Shown here piece by piece: positions 18,308 through 25,029 of a stretch of 28,107 nt of DNA. The number at the start of each line of letters is the position of its first letter. The first letter of the stretch is position 1. Below the pieces are notes generated by a model, which was not told the origin of the DNA, ran no database searches, and worked only from the letters and a program-made list of their open reading frames with translations. This DNA is from a virus, in IMG/VR virus record IMGVR_UViG_3300047548_000533, positions 1 through 28,107 of that record, one strand, 5' to 3'. The position numbers were made by a program, and so were the translations under genes.

Positions 18308-19555
18308 ATGGCTAGTATCTATGATGCTAATACAAATTACACCGTGAATGGAACTGATCTTAGATATAATCCTGGAATGGTCACGCGTGAGTATTTAATA
18401 GATGTTTATCCATCATTAATAGATAATTTTAGATTTGCTGGTTTATGGACTTGGGGTGATAATAGTTTTGGACAATTAGGTATAAATAATATATTAAATT
18501 ATTCTTCTCCGGTTCAAACAATATCTGGTGGCACTAATTGGAAACAAGTTAGCGGTGGAAGTAGTACAACAGCTGCAATCAAGACTGATGGCACATTGTG
18601 GCTTTGGGGATTAAATAGTAATGGACAATTAGGCGATAATACAATTACGCATCGTTCTTCTCCGGTTCAAACAATATCTGGTGGCACTGATTGGAAACAA
18701 GTAAGTTGCGGTGGAACTTTTACAGCTGCAATTAAAACTACTGGCACTTTATGGTTATGGGGTGAAAACCTTTATGGTCAATTAGGCACAAATGATCGCA
18801 TTTATAAATCATCACCAGTTCAAACAGTCTCTGGTGGCACTAACTGGAAACAAGTAAGTTGTGGTGGTAGCCATGCTGCCGCTATTAAAAATGATGGTAC
18901 TTTATGGTTGTGGGGAAAAAATACACCAAGTGGATTTTCTGGCGGTCAACTTGGTGATAATACATTATTACACAGATCATCGCCCGTTCAAACAATTGCC
19001 GGTGGAACTAATTGGAAACAAGTAAGTTGTGGTAGTGAACATACGGCAGCCATTAAAACAGATGGCACTCTGTGGTTATGGGGTTCAAATGCAACTGGCG
19101 GTTTAGGTAATGATCTTAATAGTGATAGATCATCACCAATACAAACTGTTACCGGTGGTACCAATTGGAAACAAATAGAATGTGGACAAGAAAATACTGC
19201 CGCTATTAAGACTGATGGTACTTTGTGGTTGTGGGGATTTAATCAAAATGGTGCATTGGGTGACAATACACGGACTCATCGTTCCTCACCAGTACAAACA
19301 GTCTCTGGTGGTACTAACTGGAAACAAGTTAGTCTTGGTAGTTTTTTTACAGGTGCTATTAAAAATGATGGTACCTTGTGGACTTGGGGTGTAAATACAT
19401 CCGGTCAACTTGGCGATAATACTGTAGTTAGCAAATCATCTCCGATTCAAACAATCTCCACTGGTACAAATTGGAAACAAGTAATCTGTGCATCCAGTAT
19501 AACAATATGTATTAGAGATGATTCATCTGATCCATTTAGAGCAGAACCAATATGA
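18308..19555 (+). CDS. RCC1-repeat beta-propeller protein B
   Basis: A 415-residue paralogue of propeller A. A 45-residue N-terminal segment contains NYTVNGTDLRYNPGMVTREY, related to the start of propeller C (NYRMNGTDFDDLF), and may be the virion-docking part. Seven RCC1-type repeats run from residue 46, each with LW.WG, GQLG, SSPVQT, GGTNWKQV and AAIK.DGT elements. Repeat 4 has a five-residue insertion (KNTPSGFSGGQLGDN). Repeat 5 is divergent (GGLGNDLNSDRSSPIQT). The last repeat ends WKQVICASSITICIRDDSSD, breaking the consensus as in the other two propellers. The stop overlaps the next start by four bases (ATGA). Host-surface binding is inferred from location. Confidence 0.8.
   Translation: MASIYDANTNYTVNGTDLRYNPGMVTREYLIDVYPSLIDNFRFAGLWTWGDNSFGQLGINNILNYSSPVQTISGGTNWKQVSGGSSTTAAIKTDGTLWLWGLNSNGQLGDNTITHRSSPVQTISGGTDWKQVSCGGTFTAAIKTTGTLWLWGENLYGQLGTNDRIYKSSPVQTVSGGTNWKQVSCGGSHAAAIKNDGTLWLWGKNTPSGFSGGQLGDNTLLHRSSPVQTIAGGTNWKQVSCGSEHTAAIKTDGTLWLWGSNATGGLGNDLNSDRSSPIQTVTGGTNWKQIECGQENTAAIKTDGTLWLWGFNQNGALGDNTRTHRSSPVQTVSGGTNWKQVSLGSFFTGAIKNDGTLWTWGVNTSGQLGDNTVVSKSSPIQTISTGTNWKQVICASSITICIRDDSSDPFRAEPI
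19257..19299 (+). repeat. 43-bp tract identical between propellers B and C, copy in B
   Basis: Identical by eye to 20791-20833 in propeller C, across codons for LGDNTRTHRSSPVQT. Flanking bases differ, so this looks like a short conversion tract between paralogues about 1.5 kb apart. Confidence 0.85.
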
Positions 19556-20055
19556 TAAGTCCACTTATTAAATTAATAACAATCGATGGATTCTTTTCTG
19601 AAGAACAAGCAACTAATTTATATAATATAACCAAAAATCTCAGTTTTACAGAAAAAGAATTTGGTTTAGAAATAGATCAATTTAATATGGTGCCAGAAAA
19701 TGCTAATGAATTATTCTCTGGAATCTTTAATACCAATATTATTGTAGATGAAGAACGTTCTGGTATATTTCGTATTCCACGGCATTTTATTCATTTTGAA
19801 AGCTTTGATAGCATCAATGAATGGATATTTGTATGTGCACTCGAAAAATCATTTTTAACTATATACGAGCATCTTGATACTGGTTCAAAGACAGCACTAG
19901 ATGAATATAAGTTAGGTTATATGGATCTATTACAATGGGACTATCAAGCTCAACATCAATTATCCCCAGGACAAGGCGTTTTATTTCGCCCATGGCTGTT
20001 TCATTCGCTTGATTGTGGGTTAGTTCAGATCTTTAGATTAAGAGAGACCGATTAA
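19552..20055 (+). CDS. Cupin-fold / 2OG-Fe(II) oxygenase-like protein
   Basis: A 167-residue protein between propellers B and C, coupled to both by short overlaps (ATGA and TAATG). Residues 75-165 read like a double-stranded beta-helix enzyme. IPRHFIHFESFDSINEW has a possible HxE iron pair (His81, Glu83) on a JmjC-like spacing. An alternative HxD pair is His107/Asp109 in IYEHLD. Both precede SPGQGVLFRPWLFHSLD, which supplies a typical distal His (His151) with Arg162 eleven residues on, where such enzymes bind 2-oxoglutarate. Small 2OG oxygenases of this kind are frequent in marine myophage genomes. If active it could hydroxylate a virion or host protein. Which His/acid pair binds iron, and whether it is catalytic, cannot be told from sequence alone. 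An inactive cupin-like structural protein is the alternative. Confidence 0.5.
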   Translation: MISPLIKLITIDGFFSEEQATNLYNITKNLSFTEKEFGLEIDQFNMVPENANELFSGIFNTNIIVDEERSGIFRIPRHFIHFESFDSINEWIFVCALEKSFLTIYEHLDTGSKTALDEYKLGYMDLLQWDYQAQHQLSPGQGVLFRPWLFHSLDCGLVQIFRLRETD

Positions 20056-21221
20056 TGACTACTAATTATCGTATGAATGGTACGGACTTTGATGATCTAT
20101 TTGTTAGAAAAGATATATTCACAGAAGGTGGTTTATGGTTATGGGGATTTGCATCTTTTGATAATACCAATTTAGATAAAGTTTCTCCTGTACAAATTTT
20201 TGGTGGTGGTACAAATTGGAAATTAATTGCATCTTCTAAAGATACATTTTCAGATAGTTTTAGCGAAAGCCATGCTGGAATTAAAACTGATGGTACTTTA
20301 TGGACTTGGGGTAGGAATGGTGGTGGTCAATTGGGTGATAATACCACCACACATCGTTCTTCACCAGCTCAAACAATATCCTCTGGCACAAATTGGAAAA
20401 CCGTTTCTGTTGGTAGTCAATATACATTAGCAATTAAAACTGATGGTAATTTATGGCTTTGGGGTAAAAATGATTTTGGTCAACTTGGTACTAATGATAT
20501 AGTTCATCGTTCTTCTCCAGTACAAACTGTTGCAGGTGGCATCAATTGGAAACAAATAAGCGGTGGTTGGAGACACACAGCAGGAATTAAAACTGATGGT
20601 ACTTTATGGTTATGGGGTTATAATTTATTGGGTCAACTTGGCGATAATACAATTGTTTCTAAATCTTCACCTGTTCAAACAATTGCGGGTGGTACTACTT
20701 GGAAACAGGTAAGTTGTGGCTCTTATCACACAGCCGCTATTAAAACTGATGGTACTTTATGGACTTGGGGTGGTAATGGTAATGGTGTACTGGGTGACAA
20801 TACACGGACTCATCGTTCCTCACCAGTACAAACTGTTGCAGGTGGTACAAATTGGAAACAAGTAAGTTGTGGTGATTATCATATATCATCAATTAAAACT
20901 GATGGTACTTTATGGTCATGGGGTTATAATAATTATGGTGTATTAGGTGATAATACACAAATTAATAAATCATCGCCTGTTCAAACTGTTGCAGGTGGTA
21001 CAAATTGGAAACAAGTAGATGCACATTATCATAATGCTGCTGTTAAAACTGACGGCACTCTATGGTTATGGGGTTATAATTTATACGGTCAGATTGGTGA
21101 TAACACTAATTTAAATAGCAAATCATCGCCAGTTCAAACTGCACATGTTGGAACAAATTGGAAAATGGTTTCAGCAGGCGGATATGCATCTATGGGGATT
21201 AGAGGTGATTATTGGGCATAA
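20055..21221 (+). CDS. RCC1-repeat beta-propeller protein C
   Basis: A 388-residue third paralogue. A 26-residue N-terminal segment (TTNYRMNGTDFDDLFVRKDI) precedes seven RCC1-type repeats starting at residue 27. Repeat 1 is the most divergent of all 21 repeats in the window (LWLWGFASFDNTNLDKVSPV, with an insertion near KDTFSDSFSESH). Repeats 2-6 are close to consensus (GQLGDNT, SSPVQTVAGGTNWKQVSCG). Repeat 6 lacks one residue (KQVDAHYHNAAVKTDGT). Repeat 7 closes with WKMVSAGGYASMGIRGDYW. The gene begins by 1-nt overlap with the oxygenase-like gene. Like propellers A and B it has no signal peptide or membrane segment. A role as an alternative or additional adhesin head is inferred. Confidence 0.8.
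   Translation: MTTNYRMNGTDFDDLFVRKDIFTEGGLWLWGFASFDNTNLDKVSPVQIFGGGTNWKLIASSKDTFSDSFSESHAGIKTDGTLWTWGRNGGGQLGDNTTTHRSSPAQTISSGTNWKTVSVGSQYTLAIKTDGNLWLWGKNDFGQLGTNDIVHRSSPVQTVAGGINWKQISGGWRHTAGIKTDGTLWLWGYNLLGQLGDNTIVSKSSPVQTIAGGTTWKQVSCGSYHTAAIKTDGTLWTWGGNGNGVLGDNTRTHRSSPVQTVAGGTNWKQVSCGDYHISSIKTDGTLWSWGYNNYGVLGDNTQINKSSPVQTVAGGTNWKQVDAHYHNAAVKTDGTLWLWGYNLYGQIGDNTNLNSKSSPVQTAHVGTNWKMVSAGGYASMGIRGDYWA
20791..20833 (+). repeat. 43-bp tract identical between propellers B and C, copy in C
   Basis: Second copy of the tract at 19257-19299, same frame, encoding the same part of an RCC1 repeat. Neighbouring repeats in this gene use different synonymous codons for the same residues. Confidence 0.85.
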
Positions 21222-21251
21222 TAAATAACTCTGTGATAATCATGGAGTTAT
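21220..21251 (+). promoter_or_regulatory. Late-promoter-like box and hairpin covering the next ribosome site
   Basis: Between propeller C and the methyltransferase, AATAAATA (21220-21227) is one base off the T4 late box TATAAATA. It runs into a 27-base inverted repeat (21225-21251): ATAACTC pairs with GAGTTAT, extended by two G-U pairs and two further pairs around a five-base loop. The right arm contains GGAG (21244-21247), the ribosome site for the ATG at 21255, so the RNA hairpin could hide it. No T-run follows, which argues against an intrinsic terminator. Confidence 0.45.
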
Positions 21252-21254
21252 ATT

Positions 21255-21800
21255 ATGTACAAACTAAACGTCGGCTCAGGCTATAAAAGAATCAATGGAT
21301 TCATCAATATTGATTCTGATCCTAACTGCAAACCAGATCACGTATTAGACATAGAGACAGATAGTCTCCCATTTCAAGATAATTCGGTTGATGAAGTTAT
21401 CTGTCATCATATTTTAGAACATCTAGGGTTTGGTTTTTTTCATTTTATAAAAGAACTCTACAGAATTTGTGCTGATCAAGCAATTATAAATATTAGAGTG
21501 CCACACCCACGACATGATATATTTTTGATAGATCCGACACACAAACGCCCGATCTATCCTGATACATTAGCTATGTTTTCAAAAAAAAGAAATGGAATAG
21601 ACATAGAAGCAGGTGGGTGTGAATCTACCCTAGGTCTTATGTATGATGTTGATTTTGAAGTCGTTGATGTAGATTACGTGTTGAATCCTTTCTATCATAA
21701 TTTGTTTCAGACTATTTCCAACGAACAATGTGATCTAATAGTTCAGTCACAAAACAACGTCATTCAAGAAATTCTTATCAAGCTAATGGTAGTAAAATGA
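21255..21800 (+). CDS. Class I SAM-dependent methyltransferase
   Basis: A 181-residue protein with a short Rossmann-type methyltransferase fold. Motif I is LNVGSGY (residues 4-10, SAM glycine loop). An acidic residue ends strand 2 in GFINID (Asp20). LDIETDSLPFQDNSVDEV leads to ICHHILEHLG (motif IV and following helix, about 49-58). A further strand is seen in AIINIRVPHP. This resembles the Methyltransf_11 type often found in glycan and surface-polymer gene clusters. The stop overlaps the downstream glycosyltransferase start by four bases, which suggests joint expression. The substrate is unknown: sugar, protein or lipid are all possible. A run of eight A (21581-21588) lies in the gene, but the frame continues intact after it. 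A ribosome site GGAG precedes the ATG inside a possible hairpin. Confidence 0.78.
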   Translation: MYKLNVGSGYKRINGFINIDSDPNCKPDHVLDIETDSLPFQDNSVDEVICHHILEHLGFGFFHFIKELYRICADQAIINIRVPHPRHDIFLIDPTHKRPIYPDTLAMFSKKRNGIDIEAGGCESTLGLMYDVDFEVVDVDYVLNPFYHNLFQTISNEQCDLIVQSQNNVIQEILIKLMVVK

Positions 21801-23107
21801 ATCCGCTAGCGACCGCTGAGTTCTTAATAAGTCATAAATTGAATGATGACGCTAAAGTAGTCTTGGATATCATGAAGAAGTACTGCAAGACAGTCGCGCA
21901 GATGGACGCAATCGGTAAGCTGTACGCGGATATCCGTGAGTTCAATGATTGTTTAGAACTAGCTATTAGAATTCATGACACCGTGTCACATCCTAAAGAA
22001 AAGTGGGATGCTAGAGTCAATATCATTCGTGCATGTCTCAATACAAACAAACCACTTGAAGCACTGAAATATATAAACATCAATGAAAAAATTGATCCAA
22101 ACGATCATCCAAATCGTATGGATAAAGCAATGGCTTGTTTTCTTCTGAATAGAAAAACAGAAGGTGAAGCATTGCTTAGATCAATACTTACCGAACCTAG
22201 AACCGATGATATTGATGCTCGAGTAAGATTTAATCTTGGTACATATGAATTAGCAAATGGTGACTTCAAACCTGGCTTGAGAAAAGTGTTACTAGATGGA
22301 AGAAAATTAAATATCTGGCACAAGTATTCATTACCAGTAGAACAACAATGGGAAGGAATTCCACAACCGGGTAAGACCATACTGATGTGTGCCGAGGGTG
22401 GTATGGGTGATGAAATTATATCAGTTCGATTTCAGAAACAATTCCGTGATGTTGGTATGAATCCTATTTGGTATACTGATAGAAAAGACTTGGCATCTGT
22501 ATTCAGACGCTGTGGTTTTGATGTCATAACATCACTTTCTGACTATAAGCCTGAATGGCTTTGGTGTTACTCTATGCCGTCACCTTCATATCTGGAACTA
22601 GATGAAGATCAACTTTGGTATGGACCATATCTAAAACCAATTAAAAAAGCAAAAAAATTAGATGGATCTTTAAAAATTGGTCTAAAATGTATGGGTAATC
22701 CCAAATATGATCAGGATCTACACAGAACCATACCAGTACATCAGGTATTAGATTGTTTTCATCCAGAAGCTACTATCTATTCATTTCACGTTGATGAAGA
22801 TATACAAAGTGATAGAGTCATTTCATTGCGTAATGAAATAAACTCATGGGATGATACACTTGATTTTCTGGATCAAATGGATCTAGTAGTATCAAGTTGT
22901 ACTAGTTTAGCACATGCTGCTTCTGCTATGGGTAAGAAAACAATAGTTATGGTGCCCATATTAAATTACTATACTTGGGCTAGACCTGGTCGACATTCTA
23001 AATGGTATTCACAAAATACAACAATATTGAGACAGACAGAATATGATAACTGGAATTCTCCAGTTGAAGAATTGAGGTTATGTATTGATGAATTATACCA
23101 TTCATAA
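21797..23107 (+). CDS. TPR-containing GT-B glycosyltransferase (GT9/GT41-like)
   Basis: A 436-residue protein. Residues 1 to about 175 are all-helical with TPR-like pairs (AKVVLDIMKKYCKTVAQMDA, then PLEALKYININEKIDPND). From about 190 there is a GT-B-like half: ILMCAEGGMGDEIISVRFQK (195-214; glycine-rich GxGD loop of GT9-type transferases), IGLKCMGNPKYDQDLHRTIP (294-313), and DLVVSSCTSLAHAASAMGKK (362-381), the nucleotide-sugar binding region of the C-terminal half. TPR plus GT-B architecture is also that of protein O-/N-glycosyltransferases of the GT41 kind. Adjacent methyltransferase and GT-A genes support a sugar-modification pathway. Target and donor are not determinable; modification of virion surface proteins is inference. 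Confidence 0.72.
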   Translation: MNPLATAEFLISHKLNDDAKVVLDIMKKYCKTVAQMDAIGKLYADIREFNDCLELAIRIHDTVSHPKEKWDARVNIIRACLNTNKPLEALKYININEKIDPNDHPNRMDKAMACFLLNRKTEGEALLRSILTEPRTDDIDARVRFNLGTYELANGDFKPGLRKVLLDGRKLNIWHKYSLPVEQQWEGIPQPGKTILMCAEGGMGDEIISVRFQKQFRDVGMNPIWYTDRKDLASVFRRCGFDVITSLSDYKPEWLWCYSMPSPSYLELDEDQLWYGPYLKPIKKAKKLDGSLKIGLKCMGNPKYDQDLHRTIPVHQVLDCFHPEATIYSFHVDEDIQSDRVISLRNEINSWDDTLDFLDQMDLVVSSCTSLAHAASAMGKKTIVMVPILNYYTWARPGRHSKWYSQNTTILRQTEYDNWNSPVEELRLCIDELYHS

Positions 23108-23459
23108 AAGAAACATAAACATAACTTCTATAGTCAGTACCGAACCAGAGTCATCTGTTCCATGTGGTTCTTGTAATGCTTGCTGCAAGTTATTGTCACC
23201 GCATTTGACACCAGATGAAGTGTCATCTGGTAAATACCCTATTTCTTTAATTCAACCTACACCTGAAATGATTATGCATGATCCAACCATTGGACCTGTA
23301 GTCACCATGTTTAAAAATAAAGATGGTGGATGCTCTATGTTTATAGATAATAAATGTTCTATCTATGAAGATAGACCAAGAGCATGTCGTATATTTGATT
23401 GCAGAAAAGGTCATCATCCAAAGACTAATGAAATAGCTCATGAAAAGTTTGGAATTTAA
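23088..23459 (+). CDS. YkgJ-type CxxCxxCC metal-binding protein
   Basis: A 123-residue protein using the ATG at 23088; a TTG one codon earlier is less likely. It overlaps the glycosyltransferase by 20 bases. The cluster motif CGSCNACC gives Cys26, Cys29, Cys32 and Cys33. Four more cysteines (82, 90, 100, 105) lie in GGCSMFIDNKCSIYEDRPRA and RIFDC, matching the full eight-cysteine pattern of the YkgJ/UPF0153 zinc- or iron-chelating family. That family includes FliB, which is linked to lysine N-methylation of flagellin. Its placement within a methyltransferase/glycosyltransferase group suggests a part in protein modification, but the family's chemistry is poorly known, and the phage protein could instead be an iron-sulphur or metal chaperone. 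Confidence 0.78.
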   Translation: MNYTIHKRNINITSIVSTEPESSVPCGSCNACCKLLSPHLTPDEVSSGKYPISLIQPTPEMIMHDPTIGPVVTMFKNKDGGCSMFIDNKCSIYEDRPRACRIFDCRKGHHPKTNEIAHEKFGI

Positions 23460-23462
23460 ATT

Positions 23463-24281
23463 ATGAAAACTGCGGCTTACACAATCTGTAAGAATGAGAA
23501 ACAATATGTAGAAAAGTGGTTATATTACACCCGTAACTTCACTTATAGAGTATTGTTAGACACAGGATCAACTGATTGTACATATGAAGAATTACGGAAA
23601 GCAGCACAATCAGATCCAAATTTAATACTAGAACAAAAGACTTTTATTCCATGGAGATTTGATACAGCCAGAAGATACAATTTGAATATGATACCTACTG
23701 ATGTTGATTGGTGTCTGTCTCCTGATATGGATGAATATTTTTCCATAAACGTACTTAAAGAAATGGAAAATACTATAATCAATTATCCAAATGTAACTAA
23801 TATATCATGTGACAGACTAGATGTATATTCAGAAGTAGTGAGGGTAGGACCACCAAATCATTTAGGGACTAATAAGATACATCGTAGACATGATTACACA
23901 TGGAATCAACCGATCTATGAACACTTGTCTTGGATACATAAAGACAGACCCGAGGTAGAGATATACAATAAAGACATATACTTAGTTCATGATCAAGACT
24001 TTAAGAAACAGTCAAGACCGGAACTTTATCTCAAGATGTTACGAGAAGAGTACGAGGCTAACCCGACCAATGACTGGTGTCTATGGTTTTTGGTCAATCA
24101 TTACTTCAAAGAAAAAGATCTAGATAATTTCATAGAGACTGCTACTGTGTTTGTGGGGTGTGCCACCGAGACTAACAAAAAAGTACAAGTGTTAAATGAA
24201 TTGATGAAGTTTTATAAACACCCAGAAGTAAACTCAGATACAAAAGAAAAGATAAAGAGAGTCTTTGAATCTTATAAATAA
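23463..24281 (+). CDS. GT-A glycosyltransferase (GT2-like)
   Basis: A 272-residue protein with a GT-A nucleotide-sugar transferase fold. AAYTICKNEKQYVEKWLYY is the N-terminal 'kNE...l.eWl.h' motif. VLLDTGSTDCTYEEL (30-44) contains Asp33 and Asp38 of the family's 'DngStDgT' loop. WRFDTARRYNLN (64-75) and SPDMDEYFS (86-94) follow, the latter with the DxD-type metal-binding acids Asp88 and Asp90. IYEHL (151-155) and YLVHDQDF resemble the acceptor-side motifs of bacterial and phage GT2-like enzymes. The C-terminal 75 residues are helical. No membrane helices are present, so it is cytoplasmic. Its stop codon lies within a T4-type late promoter box serving the following genes. Acceptor unknown; virion glycosylation or host-surface remodelling are the candidates. 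Confidence 0.78.
   Translation: MKTAAYTICKNEKQYVEKWLYYTRNFTYRVLLDTGSTDCTYEELRKAAQSDPNLILEQKTFIPWRFDTARRYNLNMIPTDVDWCLSPDMDEYFSINVLKEMENTIINYPNVTNISCDRLDVYSEVVRVGPPNHLGTNKIHRRHDYTWNQPIYEHLSWIHKDRPEVEIYNKDIYLVHDQDFKKQSRPELYLKMLREEYEANPTNDWCLWFLVNHYFKEKDLDNFIETATVFVGCATETNKKVQVLNELMKFYKHPEVNSDTKEKIKRVFESYK
24273..24280 (+). promoter_or_regulatory. T4-type late promoter box TATAAATA
   Basis: Exact match to the T4 late -10 box TATAAATA, recognised in T4 by gp55 with the gp45 clamp and gp33. It overlaps the end of the glycosyltransferase gene and lies 27 bases before the next ATG (24308), which starts a run of structural genes. Box, position and context agree. Other matches inside genes (18481, 21485) have no downstream start. 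Confidence 0.65.
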
Positions 24282-24307
24282 AGATAAAATGACTTTAGGG
24301 TTTAAAG

Positions 24308-24634
24308 ATGGCAGCACGAGTAAACATAGTTATAGATCAGGGTACTACGTTCAACACCACATATAGTTTCACTGATGATAATGATGAGCCAATTAATTTC
24401 ACCACTTTTTCAGCTAACTCACAGATGCGTAAGTCATACTCATCTAATACGGCTTACACATTCACTGTTGGGCTAGCTAACAACGGCGTCATCACTTTGT
24501 CTATGAATTCAGCCACGACCAGTACGATAACAGCCGGTCGTTACATGTATGACTTAGAAGTACAAGATACAAATGGCACTCGTTCAAGATTAGTTGAGGG
24601 TATGGTTACAGTTACACCGGAGATAACCCGATGA
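24308..24634 (+). CDS. Small beta-sandwich virion protein (BppU-N-like)
   Basis: A 108-residue protein of a type I recognise from marine T4-like phages. It opens with VNIVIDQGTTFNTTYSFTDD and continues with ANSQMRKSYSSNTAYTFTV, ITAGRYMYDLEVQD and a conserved tail LVEGMVTVTPEITR. The strand pattern resembles the N-terminal domain of baseplate upper proteins (BppU) and similar Ig-like fibre-docking domains. It is the first gene after a perfect late promoter box and overlaps the next gene by four bases. A role as a fibre adaptor is inferred; virion association is likely from the neighbourhood. Confidence 0.6.
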   Translation: MAARVNIVIDQGTTFNTTYSFTDDNDEPINFTTFSANSQMRKSYSSNTAYTFTVGLANNGVITLSMNSATTSTITAGRYMYDLEVQDTNGTRSRLVEGMVTVTPEITR

Positions 24635-25029
24635 CTGTAAGTATAAAACTAAAAAATCTTAATGGTTCTTTAGTTGCTAATAGATCTTATGTACCTATTA
24701 AGTCAGGATTACAAACTATAAAGCTAACCGGTTCAAACGGATCTTTAGTTTCTTATCCTACTAATGTTCCTACTGTATCTACGACTGCTATTAATGATTT
24801 ATCGCAATATCCAAATACTGCTACAGTCTTATCATATGACGCTACTACTTATGCTAATGCAGTAGCTTATGTGATTGCTAATTATACTAGTACAAATTCT
24901 TTGCAATTAAACACTTTAAATGATATTGATGCACCACCGACAATATCAAATAACAGTACATTGGTTTATGATACCACTACTAATAAATATGTTGTAAAAC
25001 AAGTAGACCTTAACGGGGGCACTTTCTAA
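24631..25029 (+). CDS. Hypothetical tail-associated protein with C-terminal NGGTF
   Basis: A 132-residue protein of unknown function, linked to its neighbours by ATGA and TAATG overlaps. It begins VSIKLKNLNGSLVANRSYVP and is rich in Asn, Ser and Thr like the fibre genes. The end reads LNTLNDIDAPPTISNNSTLV, YDTTTNKYVVKQ, then VDLNGGTF. The downstream fibre protein closes similarly (LVYDTLDGGTF), so the two share a terminal module. No catalytic motif, signal peptide or membrane segment is visible. A structural role in the same fibre complex is the simplest reading. Confidence 0.55.
   Translation: MTVSIKLKNLNGSLVANRSYVPIKSGLQTIKLTGSNGSLVSYPTNVPTVSTTAINDLSQYPNTATVLSYDATTYANAVAYVIANYTSTNSLQLNTLNDIDAPPTISNNSTLVYDTTTNKYVVKQVDLNGGTF

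Noticed and set aside
18481-18488. TATAAATA box inside propeller B
   Set aside because: It is within coding sequence (residues INN) with no suitable gene start downstream; a chance match in A+T-rich DNA is more likely.
16578-21190. CRISPR-like or tandem non-coding repeats
   Set aside because: The roughly 153-base periodic repeats are coding in one frame, vary at loop codons and encode RCC1 blades; there are no short palindromic repeats with unique spacers.
16491-21221. RCC1 genes as captured eukaryotic regulator genes acting on chromatin or GTPases
   Set aside because: The repeats match bacterial/phage ATS1-like consensus with simple loops, lie in a late tail operon and lack any nuclear or Ran-binding features that could be recognised.
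21485-21492. TATAAATA box inside the methyltransferase gene
   Set aside because: Internal to a conserved strand-coding region and about 300 bases before the next gene start.
21581-21588. Run of eight A in the methyltransferase gene as a programmed frameshift site
   Set aside because: The original frame continues for 70 more codons with sensible sequence, and no conserved alternative-frame product is visible.
23085-23087. TTG start for the YkgJ-type gene
   Set aside because: An ATG follows immediately at 23088 and adds nothing lost; TTG use would only add one residue.
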